Source: Prevotella sp.
GTDB lineage: Bacteria > Bacillota > Clostridia > Oscillospirales > Ruminococcaceae
DNA: 63,282 bases
Assembly (NCBI GenBank): GCA_023663025.1
Contig: JAMPIC010000013.1
Location: 1 to 63,282, forward strand
Reading direction: 5' to 3'
The translations under genes and the position numbers were made by a program. Below are positions 48,277 to 58,093 of the stretch, in pieces; position 1 is the first letter of the stretch, and each line of letters starts with the position of its first letter. Below the pieces are notes generated by a model. The model was not told where the DNA came from. It made no database searches and saw only the letters and a list, made by a program, of their open reading frames with translations.

Positions 48277-50949
48277 CTATTCTTTTTCCGTCTCCTCTGC
48301 GGACTGCTCAAATACCGTTCTCACAACCTTTTCCAGTACGGACATATCTATCGGCTTGGCGACATGGGCGTTCATTCCCGCCTCCAGCGCGTCGCGGACG
48401 TCTTCCGCGAAAGCGTTCGCCGTCATGGCGACGATCGGTATCGTTTTGGAACATGGGTGATCCGATCCGCGTATGGTTCTTGTGGCTTCGTAGCCGTTCA
48501 TCACGGGCATTTGCACGTCCATAAGCACCAGCTGATACTGTCCCTCCTCGGAGCGTTCAAACTCCTCGGCGATGAGTTTTCCGTTCTCGCATACCTTGCA
48601 GGTTGCTCCCGCAATATCCAGCATTTCCGTGAGTATCTCCGCGTTGATCTCGTTGTCCTCGGCGACAAGGATATGCATTCCTTTAAGTACGCTTTCGCCC
48701 TGCTCGTCCGCAGTATCCTCGGTTTTGCTGCCGCTGCGGTTCAGTATCGTATCCACCTTTTGGCGGAAGCTGGTGAGGAAGAACGGCTTGGGCAGGAACG
48801 CGTCAATGTCCGAATTTTCGTCGTCCTCTATCTCGGAGCGGTCGTAGCTGGTGAGGATAATCAAGGTATCGGGCGATACCTCGCCGCGGATATGCTTTGC
48901 GGTCTCCAGACCGTCCATAACGGGCATTTTCCAATCAAGCAGTACAATGTGGTACGGCTTTCCATCCGCTGCCGCCTGTTTTACCATATCAACAGCGGTT
49001 TGCCCGTCGAGAGCGTAATCCACGGATACGCCGGTGCCCTCCATTGTGATCTGCACGTTTTGGCATACGACCTCCTCGTCGTCAACCGTCAGAAGCCGCG
49101 TTATGCCGTTGTTCTGCCAGAATTTGCGGTCTATTTCGTGCTCGCTGATGTGCAGGTCAAGCTCCACCGTAAACTTTGTGCCCTTGCCCTTTTCGCTTTC
49201 GACGGCGATGGTTCCGCCCATAAGGTCGAGCAGATTTTTCGTTATCGCCATTCCGAGACCCGTTCCCTGTATCTTGTTGGTAACGCTGTCCTCCTCGCGG
49301 GTGAACGCCTGAAACAGGGTTTTCAGATACTCCTTGCTCATGCCGTATCCGTTGTCCTCCACCACAAAGCGGTAGCGGGCAAGCCGGGTTTTCCGATTGG
49401 GCAGCTCCTGCACCGTCAGCACCACGCAGCCTCCGTCGGGAGTATACTTCACCGCATTGGAAAGCAGGTTCAGCAGTATCTGATTGAGCCGCAGCTTGTC
49501 CATAATGACGTGCTCATGTCTGAGATCCCTGCTGTACACCTCAAAGGTGTGCCCTTTCGCTTTCATCTGCGGACGGATAATTCCGTCAATGCCCTCTATC
49601 AGGTCGACAATGCTCTCGTCGGACACGTTCAGCGTGGTCTTGCCCGCCTCGATCTTGCTTATGTCGAGAATATCGTTTATCAGACCCAGCAGATGCTGAC
49701 CCGACGACGAGATTTTTTTCGTGTATTCCCTTACCTTGTCGGGATTTTCCGCGTCCCTCGCCAGCAGCGAGGAAAAGCCGATTATCGCGTTCATAGGCGT
49801 GCGTATGTCGTGGCTCATATTTGAGAGGAACGAGCTTTTCGCCTTGTTCGCCTCTTCGGCGATACGGAACGCCTGCTCCGCGGTTTCCTTTGCGCTCGCC
49901 AGCATGGCATTGGAGTTCTCAAGCTGAGCGTTCAGCTCCTCCTGCCGCCGCAGGTTGCTCTGCTCCTGACGGAAAAGCCTGTCGCTGTTTCTCTGCCGTA
50001 TGATTGCCGCCGCAGCCAGCGCTATCAGCACAAGAAGTATTACCGCCAGTATCAGCAGGGTGCGGATAACGGTGTTTACCATATTTACCGTTCCCGAAGC
50101 CACAAACCGCGAGGGGATAAGGAACAGCAGCAGGGTATCGTATTTTTCCAGCAAGGTTATGCAGTAGTAGTACTCCACGCCGTCGGCAACAACGTCGTCG
50201 CTGATAGTGCTGTTTTCCGCAAGCGCGGCTTTTATGTCGGGATAATCCTGCCCCTCCATTTCCTCCAGCACCTTCAGCACGTTGTAGGTCTTGATAGTCT
50301 TTTCCTCGGACAGATTGTCGTGCATTCTCGTGCCGTTGCTTTTCAGTATGTACGTCTCGTTGTGGCTGCCGTAAGCCGCGCTGTCGTAGTACTCGGTAAG
50401 GGTCTGAACGTCTTTCAGCAGTATGACGTGGGTAAAGGATATGTCGTCGGTACGGGTTTTCATAGGGGTATCAAGCTTCTGCACGAAAGTCCAGTAGCTG
50501 CCGCCGTAGAGATTGCTGTCCGTGATAAAGGTATAGCGCGCCTCGCCGCCCGAGATCATATCAAGGTCAGACCATACGCCATGCTTGCCGTCGGAATCGT
50601 AGCAGCTGCCCCAGCCGTCCAGCAGCATAAGCCGCGAGCTGTAGCTTTCCGTTTCAAGCAGGCTTTCCAGCTCCCCTATGCGGACGGAAACGTCCTCCGC
50701 AGATTCAAGCTCCCGCTGTTTCAGCGTGTTGACTGCGGCTGTAAGATAATTCCAGTGAGTATCCAGCGCGTTGCCGAGATTGACCTGCACCTGCGACGTT
50801 ATTTCCACAAGCTGAGTGGTGCGTTCCTCAAAAATCTGCGAGTTAAGATATTTCGTGAAAAACGATCCTCCCAGCAGGAAAAAAACAAGCAGGCACGCCG
50901 TGAGCGCCAGCGGCAGCGCCAAATGTTTTCCTTTGCCCTTGGGTTTCAT
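48277..50949 (-). CDS. Hybrid sensor histidine kinase with two receiver domains
   Basis: An 890-residue membrane protein from the ATG ending at 50949 (AAAGGAGG). TM1 11-31, extracellular sensor ~32-290, TM2 291-317, coiled coil ~325-370, HisKA with His380 in SNMSHDIRTPMNAII, HATPase (NLLSNAVKYTPDGG, VEDNGYGMS, GTGLGMAITKNLL). REC1 has Asp672 in LLDWKMPVMDG and REC2 has Asp811 in LMDVQMPVMNG. It senses an extracellular signal and relays phosphate, perhaps to the NarL regulator at 54985. It is the last gene of an operon behind two solute-binding lipoproteins, which may present its ligand. Confidence 0.93.
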   Translation of the reverse strand: MKPKGKGKHLALPLALTACLLVFFLLGGSFFTKYLNSQIFEERTTQLVEITSQVQVNLGNALDTHWNYLTAAVNTLKQRELESAEDVSVRIGELESLLETESYSSRLMLLDGWGSCYDSDGKHGVWSDLDMISGGEARYTFITDSNLYGGSYWTFVQKLDTPMKTRTDDISFTHVILLKDVQTLTEYYDSAAYGSHNETYILKSNGTRMHDNLSEEKTIKTYNVLKVLEEMEGQDYPDIKAALAENSTISDDVVADGVEYYYCITLLEKYDTLLLFLIPSRFVASGTVNMVNTVIRTLLILAVILLVLIALAAAAIIRQRNSDRLFRQEQSNLRRQEELNAQLENSNAMLASAKETAEQAFRIAEEANKAKSSFLSNMSHDIRTPMNAIIGFSSLLARDAENPDKVREYTKKISSSGQHLLGLINDILDISKIEAGKTTLNVSDESIVDLIEGIDGIIRPQMKAKGHTFEVYSRDLRHEHVIMDKLRLNQILLNLLSNAVKYTPDGGCVVLTVQELPNRKTRLARYRFVVEDNGYGMSKEYLKTLFQAFTREEDSVTNKIQGTGLGMAITKNLLDLMGGTIAVESEKGKGTKFTVELDLHISEHEIDRKFWQNNGITRLLTVDDEEVVCQNVQITMEGTGVSVDYALDGQTAVDMVKQAAADGKPYHIVLLDWKMPVMDGLETAKHIRGEVSPDTLIILTSYDRSEIEDDENSDIDAFLPKPFFLTSFRQKVDTILNRSGSKTEDTADEQGESVLKGMHILVAEDNEINAEILTEMLDIAGATCKVCENGKLIAEEFERSEEGQYQLVLMDVQMPVMNGYEATRTIRGSDHPCSKTIPIVAMTANAFAEDVRDALEAGMNAHVAKPIDMSVLEKVVRTVFEQSAEETEKE

Positions 50950-50975
50950 AGCGTAACCTCCTTTTTGCCGCATTA

Positions 50976-52799
50976 TTATTTCAGCGTGATATAGCCGCTC
51001 GGCTCGGCAAGCTGATTTCCCCCGGTAAGTCGGCGTGCGAGAACCGTTCTGAAATCCTCCTCCTCGGAGTATTCCGTAACTCCCGCCGCCTCAAAAGCGT
51101 CCCGAAGCATAAGCGCAAGGTTGCCTATAACCGTCACGGAGTAGGTTTTCTCACCGTCAAGACCGCTTCCGTTTATTGTCAGAGCTTCAAGCTCATAGCC
51201 GTCCGCAGTCTTTTTTACGGACATCTCAAACCCGCTCGAAACGTACAGCGTGCTGTCGTTCACCACCGAACCCCGCTTGCCGCTTACCGTGAGCATATAA
51301 TTCACATAATCAAAGACCTGTTTTCCCGTCATATTGCAGGAAAGCGTCGCCGAGCTTTCGCCCATAGCAAGAAAACGCAGCTCCTCCTCGGTGTAGTCTC
51401 CTTTGGCAATATTCCCCGCAACATAGGCGGCAGGGGCAATAAGAAGCTCCGTACCCAGCTCCTCCCGGACGGTGTTCATAACCGCCGAAGCCGCTTCGCT
51501 TCCCCCGTTCGGGTCAAAAGCATAAGTGTAGTCCCTGTCAATATGCGCCGCCGCCGAACCGGAATTCTTATCCTTTGCAAGCTCGGCGTTGAAAGCGTCA
51601 AACGCGGACTTTCCGTCGGGGTAATCGCCCCTTATCATACCCTGCACAACCGTCTGCGACGCGGAAAACATATCCGACGAAGCCAGCCGTATGTACAGTC
51701 TGTTGCTGTCGGCATAGGACTTTACCTCCTCCACCGACGGGGACATATCAATATTTATCCCGCCGCTGTAGGAAACCATATTCTGATTTGCGGCAATTTT
51801 GCGAAGTCCTTCCTCGCTGAGCATTGCCGACACAATGTCAAGTATCAGCTTTTCCCGTTCGGGAGTATCCTCCGCACGCTTGCTCGCCGCGATCTGGAAC
51901 GCCGGGTATGTCAGGTAGCGGCTGTCGTTTTCCGTACCCCCGAAATATGGCAGGAGAACCGATTCCGTCTCCGAGCCGTAGGTTTCCGTATCGTCGCCCG
52001 TACCCCGGAACATAGCCGTATTGCCTTTTTTGTACTCGTCGTAAACGTCGTTCATAGACAGCTCGATATCCCCGGGGACTATCCCGGCGCGGTCTATAAA
52101 TTCCGCCATACGCTCGAATACGGGCAGCCAAACGTCCCCGTCAAGGGAATCGGTCTGCCCCGATTCATAGCTCTGCCGCCACTCCCGTCCGCTTTGGGAA
52201 GAAAGAGCCGCCGCCGAAAGTCCCTGCAAAACCTCCATACAGGTGTAGTCCGCCCCGAAGTTCGACATAAACGGGCGTATGCCCTTTTCGCGGAACTTGC
52301 CGCAGACGGTTAAAAATTCCTCATAGGTGGTCGGTACTGCAATTCCGTTTTCCTCCAAAAGGGTTTTGTTGAGGATAATCCCGTCCACTTCCGCGCAGGT
52401 GGGAAGCCAGTTCACAGTGCCGTCGTCATAGGTGTAGCTTCGCAGATAGGATTGGGAGAACGTTCCCGCCAGCTCGGTGCCGCTGAGATCGAGCAGGGAA
52501 TTTTTCATTTCCGCCACGTCCCGCAAAGCGAAACGCCGCAGGGTAAGTATGTCGGGCAGGTCGCCGTTTTTCTCCTTAAAGCGGTAAAAGTCCGCCGAAT
52601 TAAGCGCAACGTAAAAGTTAAAGTCCACCTCGGGAAACCTGTCCCGCAAAAACTCCCCGTACTGCTCGGTAAGCTGGTCGCTCCACAAAGCCACCGTCAC
52701 CCGTTCCCGTTCGCTTTTGTTTTCCGTACAGCCCGCAAGCAGTCCCAAAGCCATAACCGCCGCCGTAAGCAGGCTGATGCATTTCTTTATTTTACGCAT
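50976..52799 (-). CDS. Extracellular solute-binding lipoprotein fused to a 5'-nucleotidase C-terminal-like domain (2)
   Basis: A 607-residue lipoprotein (signal MRKIKKCISLLTAAVMALGLLAGC). Residues ~30-440 are a type 1 sugar-type solute-binding protein (VTVALWSDQLTEQYGEFLRDRF, LPTCAEVDGIILNKTLLEENGIAVPTTYEEFL, YKKGNTAMFRGTGDD). The C-terminal ~150 residues (AYVAGNIAKGDYTEEELRFLAMGE, MTGKQVFDYVNYMLTVSGKRG, LTINGSGLDGEKTYSVTVIGNLALML) resemble the 5'-nucleotidase C-terminal domain, which is not a normal part of binding proteins. There is no ABC permease nearby. It ends 26 bp before the kinase start. A sensory rather than transport role is likely. Confidence 0.82.
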   Translation of the reverse strand: MRKIKKCISLLTAAVMALGLLAGCTENKSERERVTVALWSDQLTEQYGEFLRDRFPEVDFNFYVALNSADFYRFKEKNGDLPDILTLRRFALRDVAEMKNSLLDLSGTELAGTFSQSYLRSYTYDDGTVNWLPTCAEVDGIILNKTLLEENGIAVPTTYEEFLTVCGKFREKGIRPFMSNFGADYTCMEVLQGLSAAALSSQSGREWRQSYESGQTDSLDGDVWLPVFERMAEFIDRAGIVPGDIELSMNDVYDEYKKGNTAMFRGTGDDTETYGSETESVLLPYFGGTENDSRYLTYPAFQIAASKRAEDTPEREKLILDIVSAMLSEEGLRKIAANQNMVSYSGGINIDMSPSVEEVKSYADSNRLYIRLASSDMFSASQTVVQGMIRGDYPDGKSAFDAFNAELAKDKNSGSAAAHIDRDYTYAFDPNGGSEAASAVMNTVREELGTELLIAPAAYVAGNIAKGDYTEEELRFLAMGESSATLSCNMTGKQVFDYVNYMLTVSGKRGSVVNDSTLYVSSGFEMSVKKTADGYELEALTINGSGLDGEKTYSVTVIGNLALMLRDAFEAAGVTEYSEEEDFRTVLARRLTGGNQLAEPSGYITLK

Positions 52800-52817
52800 T
52801 GCAGACGCCTCCCGGTT

Positions 52818-54629
52818 TTATTCCCAAATAATTGTATCGGGGGAAACCGTTCCCTGTTCCGTGAGCCAATTGCGCACAAAATCTTTAAGAGAGCCGACCT
52901 CTTTTACCGCGCTGTAAGCCGTTCCCACTTCCTCGGTATAGCCGTTGTTTACGAACGCCACCTTATAAGTCGTATTATCGTCAAGCTCCGTGTCGCCCTT
53001 TGTCACAAGCATATACGGCAGAGGCTTGCCGTCCTCGAACCTGTCGAAGCCCGCCTCGGCAACAGCCTTAGCTTCTGCGCCCGTCATGGTCATTACCGCG
53101 TATTCACCGTCGCCGCCCGGGGTTATGCTGTAGGAAGTTTCGGCGTTTATTCCCCCCGCGTAAAGCTTTCCCGTAACTCCCGCTCTGAGCTTTAATCCGT
53201 TTCTGTAATCCGTTCCGTAGGCGACAATTGCCGCGTCCGCCCCCGCCGCAGAGCCGAGAGCTGTTGCCACAACCCGCGTTGTTTCCTCAAGAGTAAAGTC
53301 CGCCATACTTTCGCAGAAATACATTGAATCCTTGCTTTGCAGATAGCTGCTTTGAAGCTCGTCCATATTCTCGAGACCCTTTTCGCCGTTCATACCGTTT
53401 TCGCCCCTGAACCATTCCTTAAAGCCCTGACCCACGTCGGAGAGAATATTCTCCCAACCCGCGTATGTCATATGGAAAGCACGTCCCTCACGCATAGCCT
53501 GCTGCGCGTCGTACATAATGGAATCCTCGGGGAGGTCGGTGGTGGTGAGAACGTCCATAACGCAGGGTTTGTCCTCGCCCGTAAAGGCTTTCTGACCCGC
53601 GTCCGAGAACATAAGCGACAGCACCCGCACCGCCTTTTCCAGTTTCTCCTCGTTGCCCGGCTCGGCGAGCTTCTTGCTTATGCCTATGTAGCTTGTGGGG
53701 CTGTACATATATACGTTCTTGCTGCCGTCCTCGCCGATATAGGGCATCATACCCCATTCGTCGCCGTTCTCCATAGGGGTGTCCAAAAGCGCGCTCATTG
53801 TAAAGAACACGGCTTTGCGCTCCGACATATAGTCGATCATAACCGCCGTGTTGGACAGATCGTTTGGCACAGCTTCAAACATACCTATGTCAATATATTT
53901 TTGAGTATAGTCTATGGTTTTTTTCCAGTTGTCATTATCCTTTGCAGTGGCGTTTCCCGCAAGGAAATCCCGCTCCCAGGCAAGTCCCTCGGGGGTGGTG
54001 AGCCAGTCGGTTTTGGCAAGGTTGAACACCGCCGCAAAGCTTGCGCCGGTAAGCTGCGTTCCGAGAATACCGGGGATATATCCCGCTTCTTTAATTTCGC
54101 CGCAGAGCTTTTCAAGCTCCTCGAAATTCGTCGGGACTTCCCACCCGTTCTCCTCCATAAGGGTTTTGTTGTAGAGAATGCCGTACATACCGTTGTTTAC
54201 GGGCAGCATATAAACGCCGCCGTCCACAGACATTTGGTCGAGTATTGACGTGGAAATATCTCCCATAAAGTCATAGCCCGACAGGTCGATAAGCCGCTCC
54301 TTTGCAAGCTCCTTGTCAAGCACCTGGGAGGTGCTGAACAGGTCGGAAATGTCGTCCGCCCGCATCTGCGCCCAGCTGTAGCCCAGGTAATTTGAGCCGT
54401 CGTAGCCCACATAGTCGATTTCAATATCGGGGTAGGTCTCTCCCAGCAGCTCCCAGAAATTTTCATATCCGCCCCAAGTCACCCAAGTGAGAGCCGAGCT
54501 GTCCGTTTCGGATCGGTTTTCGCCGTTTGCCTGTGTAATTTCCGTCTGTTCCGTTTCCGCCCCGCAGGAGGTCAGCAATAACGCCGCCGCCGCGAAAGCC
54601 GCCGTACATCTTAAAAATCTTTTGAACAT
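52818..54629 (-). CDS. Extracellular solute-binding lipoprotein fused to a 5'-nucleotidase C-terminal-like domain (1)
   Basis: A 603-residue paralogue of the next gene. Lipoprotein signal (FAAAALLLTSC), solute-binding part (VTWGGYENFWELLGETYPDIEIDYVGYDG, LPVNNGMYGILYNKTLMEENGWEVPTNFEELEKLCGEI, VFFTMSALLDTPMENGDEWGMMPYIG) and a C-terminal domain of about 170 residues (ATALGSAAGADAAIVAYGTDYRNGLKLRAGVTGKLYAGG, MTGAEAKAVAEAGFDRF, TTYKVAFVNNGY). It starts with AAAGGAGCG upstream and heads the operon transcribed from 54806. Two such fusions in tandem before a hybrid kinase suggest paired ligand presenters. Confidence 0.82.
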   Translation of the reverse strand: MFKRFLRCTAAFAAAALLLTSCGAETEQTEITQANGENRSETDSSALTWVTWGGYENFWELLGETYPDIEIDYVGYDGSNYLGYSWAQMRADDISDLFSTSQVLDKELAKERLIDLSGYDFMGDISTSILDQMSVDGGVYMLPVNNGMYGILYNKTLMEENGWEVPTNFEELEKLCGEIKEAGYIPGILGTQLTGASFAAVFNLAKTDWLTTPEGLAWERDFLAGNATAKDNDNWKKTIDYTQKYIDIGMFEAVPNDLSNTAVMIDYMSERKAVFFTMSALLDTPMENGDEWGMMPYIGEDGSKNVYMYSPTSYIGISKKLAEPGNEEKLEKAVRVLSLMFSDAGQKAFTGEDKPCVMDVLTTTDLPEDSIMYDAQQAMREGRAFHMTYAGWENILSDVGQGFKEWFRGENGMNGEKGLENMDELQSSYLQSKDSMYFCESMADFTLEETTRVVATALGSAAGADAAIVAYGTDYRNGLKLRAGVTGKLYAGGINAETSYSITPGGDGEYAVMTMTGAEAKAVAEAGFDRFEDGKPLPYMLVTKGDTELDDNTTYKVAFVNNGYTEEVGTAYSAVKEVGSLKDFVRNWLTEQGTVSPDTIIWE

Positions 54630-54777
54630 AGTATTCGCTCCTTTGCCGTTGTGCGCCTGTATATGACATATAACCGAAAAAAGCTCTTAAACCGGACAGA
54701 GCCGTTACAAGAGCCAATTTATGATATTTTCAGCCTTGCCGACGCGTTAAACTATCCCATATACATTATATTTTGAA

Positions 54778-54806
54778 ATTATACCACTTTCGTCTACAAA
54801 TTTCAA
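54778..54806 (-). promoter_or_regulatory. Promoter of the solute-binding protein/kinase operon
   Basis: Minus strand: TTGAAA (54806-54801), 17 bp, TATAAT (54783-54778). The leader to the first ATG is about 140 bases. The rest of the gap 54630-54984 shows no further gene. Confidence 0.75.
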
Positions 54807-54984
54807 TATATTTTATATAAGTTTTTTTTGAATATTTATGTAACACGGCAGGAAAGCTGTTCGTCATACAAAACGTTTCCGTTCGGACGGTTTGAGGCAG
54901 AGAGGAGCTTCTCACGCTTTTGACGATTTTACTGTAAAATTTTAACAGCTGACGTTTTCCGGGAACAGCACATCAAAATTTTTT

Positions 54985-55614
54985 CTACACAAGATTATTT
55001 TTCACCGCGAAAACCGCAAGCTGCGTACGGTCTTTAAGCTCCAGCTTTTCAAGCAGGCGGGATATGTTGTTGCGCACCGTACCCTCCGCAAGGAAAAGCC
55101 GCGAGGCGATCTCTCTGTTGTCGCAGCCGTCGCATATCAGAACCATAAGCTCCCTGTCCCTTTCGGTAAGCTCAAAGCTTGCCGCCGATGGCTGCGAGGC
55201 GGTCATTGTTTCCCTGATAGACGAAAAAACGCTCGCCCCGAAAACGTTTATGCCGCTGTGCACCGTTTTCACCGCGGCGATTATTTTCTCGTTCTCCATT
55301 TCCTTCAGTATGTAACCGTCCGCGCCGCAGGACACCGCCTTTTGCACGGTCTCGCTGTCGTCGAAGGTTGTCAGCACAAGCACCTTTATATCCGGGAAAT
55401 GCACCTTTATCTGCCTTGTGCCGTACTCCCCGTCGTACCGCGGCATGCGCATATCCATAAGCACAACGTCGGGGGAATGCTTCACGCACATTTCAAAGGC
55501 TTCTTTTCCGTCCGCCGCCTGCCCGACGACCTTTATTTCACTGTCGGCGGCAAGGGTCACTTCAAGTCCCAATCGCAGTATTTGTATATCGTCGGCAATT
55601 ATTACTTTTATCAT
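54985..55614 (-). CDS. NarL/LuxR-family response regulator
   Basis: A 209-residue regulator: receiver domain (IKVIIADDIQILRLGLEV, phosphoacceptor Asp in VVLMDMRMPRYDGEYG, KVLVLTTFDD) and LuxR-type HTH (LTERDRELMVLICDGCDNREIASRLFLAEGTVRNNISRLLEKLELKDRTQLAVFA). AAGGCGAACCGA precedes the start. It is separately transcribed but next to the kinase operon, the natural partner. No dedicated kinase of the NarX type is adjacent. Confidence 0.93.
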   Translation of the reverse strand: MIKVIIADDIQILRLGLEVTLAADSEIKVVGQAADGKEAFEMCVKHSPDVVLMDMRMPRYDGEYGTRQIKVHFPDIKVLVLTTFDDSETVQKAVSCGADGYILKEMENEKIIAAVKTVHSGINVFGASVFSSIRETMTASQPSAASFELTERDRELMVLICDGCDNREIASRLFLAEGTVRNNISRLLEKLELKDRTQLAVFAVKNNLV

Positions 55615-55675
55615 TCGGTTCGCCTTTCCTCACACCTTAATATCATTCATGCAATCCGCAAATATGTTGTATATT

Positions 55676-55704
55676 ATTATACCATTACCTTCTTTCAAAA
55701 TCAA
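55676..55704 (-). promoter_or_regulatory. Promoter of the NarL-type regulator
   Basis: Minus strand: TTGATT (55704-55699), 17 bp, TATAAT (55681-55676). Confidence 0.7.
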
Positions 55705-55923
55705 GCTGTTTGCGGAATTTGCAGCGGAAATCCGTCCGCAGCCGCCAAACCGGGAAAGGGTTCTTATTTATATAATATAAGCGATCAATATTTACCGGAA
55801 GTGCCGTACAAAAACTTTACCTTATTTTTAACATATTTATCACATTTTTCACTCGAATTTCATTTTCGGCGCGGTTTAATTAACATTAACTTAACATTGA
55901 AAAATTATACTTAACTTATTATT

Positions 55924-56047
55924 TATAGCAATCCTATAAAATAATAACCCAGTCTGTAGGGGACGGGTTTCCCGTCCCGCTGTTCAGCAACTGCGGGCGG
56001 GGTAACCCCGCCCCTACAGAAAGCGTTATTTTATAGTATTGCTATAA
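55924..56047. mobile_element. MITE-like element, full copy in host region
   Basis: Left end TTATAGCAATCCTATAAAAT, right end ATTTTATAGTATTGCTATAA, a near-perfect terminal inverted repeat; inside are the GGGACGGG and GGCGGGGTAACCCCGCC palindromes. It is the best reference copy of the family. It ends about 25 bases before the ribosome binding site of the efflux operon, so it may carry or block that promoter. The remainder of the gap 55615-56080 holds the regulator promoter only. Confidence 0.75.
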
Positions 56048-56080
56048 GTAAGGTTTTTTTAATATAGGAGGATAATTTTT

Positions 56081-58093
56081 ATGAGCAGTTTATCGAGGTC
56101 TAAAAAAGCCGTGATTTCGGTAATAAGCATTATTTCCGCAGCGGGAATATGCTTCGGGACAATGTTTGTCATTAGTAAAAACGCGGAGCAAGTTGCCGCC
56201 GAGCCGGCTTACAGAGAGTACACAGCCGTCAAAAGCAATATTACCGTGGGAATTTCCGAAAGCGGTACGGCAGCCGTAAACCGCTCTTATCTTTCCTTTC
56301 CGGTAAGCGCGGAGGTGGAAGAGGTCTATGTTAAGGTCGGTTCGTCGGTAAAGAAAGGCGATAAGATAGCAAAGCTTTCCGCTGACGACGTGGACGAGGT
56401 AAAGGCGCAGTACGAATCCCAGATCTCTGCCGCGAAACTGGAGCTTGAAACGGCGGTGACAGAGAGCAAGACAAAGCTTGCGCAAGCCGAAAACACATAC
56501 AAATCAAGCTTGGCAAAAAGCGGTTCGGCGGAGGAAACATACCGTCTTTCCGTGACAAAGCTTCAAAGCGACATTTCGGACGCCGAAAAAAATATTGCCG
56601 AATTGAAAAAACAGCTTGCCGAATATGAGGCTCTTTCGGACAGCTATTCGGACGATTACGGAAAATATTCCGAATACGACGGAAAATACAGCGAATATGA
56701 AGATACATACGAAAGCTATAAGGATACCTATGAGCGGTACGAAAAAACCTTAAAGGAATACGAAAAGGAACTGACGGCGGCTAAGGAAGAGTACGACGAA
56801 TATCTTGAAAGCGTTGAGGACGATTGGAACAATGTAACTCAGCTTCAAAAAAATGCAGAGCAGGCAAAATCGGCTTTGGACGAAGCAAGCAAAGCTCTTG
56901 AAAAGGCAAACAGTTCGGACGGAAGCACGGACGCCGATTCCGCTTCCGCCGACAAAACGGGCGGAACATCTCAAAGCACCGACAGCAGCCTGACCTCCGC
57001 GCAGAAAAAATACGACGAAGCTTTGGAGGATTACAACGAAGCCTGCGCCGCATACGGAAGTCCCGAAAAATCCCTTTATCTGACGATTGAAATGCGGAAA
57101 GAGGAATACGAAAAAAAGGTAACGGCTGCCGAGGACAAGATTGAGGACTACAAGGAAATGATGGAGGAATACTCCGAGATGATGTCGGATTATTCAAAGG
57201 AAATGTCAAAATACAAAAGCGAGTTCGACGAATATGATTCCGACTACAAGGAAATTTACGGAAATATGGACGGTGAGGATATTGCGGAAAAAATTTCCTC
57301 GCTTAAGGACGATATTGAAAAAGCGGAATACGAGCTTGAAAAGCTTACGCTTAACGCGGGCGATTCCGAGTTTTCCGCCGAGCAGGACAAGAATAACGCT
57401 ATTCTCGGAGCGTCAACGGCAAAGGAAACCTACGACCAGACTGTCGCACAGATAAACCGCAGCGTCAGCGACAAGCGGGAAAGTCTTGAAAAGCTTGAAA
57501 AGGAGTACAATACCCTGCTTGAAAATATGGGCGGCGGCATTTATATTTACGCGGACTGCGACGGCGCGGTGGCTTCGGTGAATATTTCCGCAGGCAACAC
57601 TATCGGCGCAAATCAGACGGTGGCTTCAATAATGGATTCCTCCGAGGTGTACGTTTCCGTGTCCGTTTCCGAGGACGATATTGCCGCGCTTTCCGTGGGA
57701 CAGGCGGCTTCCGTTACCCTGTCAGCATACGAGGGCGTGACGATTGACGGAGAGGTGGATACCATCGCGGTAGAGCCGTCCCGTTCGAGCGGTTCGGTTT
57801 CATACGCGGTGTCGGTAAAAATAAACCCGAGCGAAAATATCACAGTTTACGAGGGAATGACCTGCGACGTTACGTTCCTGCAAAAGCAGGTCAGCAATGT
57901 TGTTTATGTAAACGTCCAAGCGGTCAGATATAAGGGAAACGGCGTGTCGGCTGTACTTGTTTACGACGAAAACGGCGACGTTGCCGAAAGAGAGGTAGTT
58001 ACGGGATTTTCCGACGGAAGATACGTTGAGATCGTCAGCGGTCTTTCGGCGGGAGACACGGTACTCGCGGAAAGCTCGGTGATACGCTCATGA
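56081..58093 (+). CDS. MacA/HlyD-type membrane fusion protein with long coiled coil
   Basis: A 670-residue protein with an N-terminal membrane anchor (VISVISIISAAGICFGTMFVI), lipoyl-type half (YLSFPVSAEVEEVYVKVGSSVKKGDKIAKLSADDV), a ~330-residue Tyr/Glu/Lys-rich coiled coil (residues ~110-480), second lipoyl half (YIYADCDGAVASVNISAGNTIG) and beta-barrel/MPD domains (VSVSEDDIAALSVGQAASVTL). It is about twice the usual 350-400 residues because of the extended hairpin, apt for spanning a thick wall. AGGAGGATAATTTTT before the ATG. Its stop overlaps the permease start (ATGA). Confidence 0.9.
   Translation: MSSLSRSKKAVISVISIISAAGICFGTMFVISKNAEQVAAEPAYREYTAVKSNITVGISESGTAAVNRSYLSFPVSAEVEEVYVKVGSSVKKGDKIAKLSADDVDEVKAQYESQISAAKLELETAVTESKTKLAQAENTYKSSLAKSGSAEETYRLSVTKLQSDISDAEKNIAELKKQLAEYEALSDSYSDDYGKYSEYDGKYSEYEDTYESYKDTYERYEKTLKEYEKELTAAKEEYDEYLESVEDDWNNVTQLQKNAEQAKSALDEASKALEKANSSDGSTDADSASADKTGGTSQSTDSSLTSAQKKYDEALEDYNEACAAYGSPEKSLYLTIEMRKEEYEKKVTAAEDKIEDYKEMMEEYSEMMSDYSKEMSKYKSEFDEYDSDYKEIYGNMDGEDIAEKISSLKDDIEKAEYELEKLTLNAGDSEFSAEQDKNNAILGASTAKETYDQTVAQINRSVSDKRESLEKLEKEYNTLLENMGGGIYIYADCDGAVASVNISAGNTIGANQTVASIMDSSEVYVSVSVSEDDIAALSVGQAASVTLSAYEGVTIDGEVDTIAVEPSRSSGSVSYAVSVKINPSENITVYEGMTCDVTFLQKQVSNVVYVNVQAVRYKGNGVSAVLVYDENGDVAEREVVTGFSDGRYVEIVSGLSAGDTVLAESSVIRS

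Noticed and set aside
48364..49824. 486-residue plus-strand frame over the histidine kinase gene
   Set aside because: Mirror of conserved kinase codons; composition unlike natural proteins.
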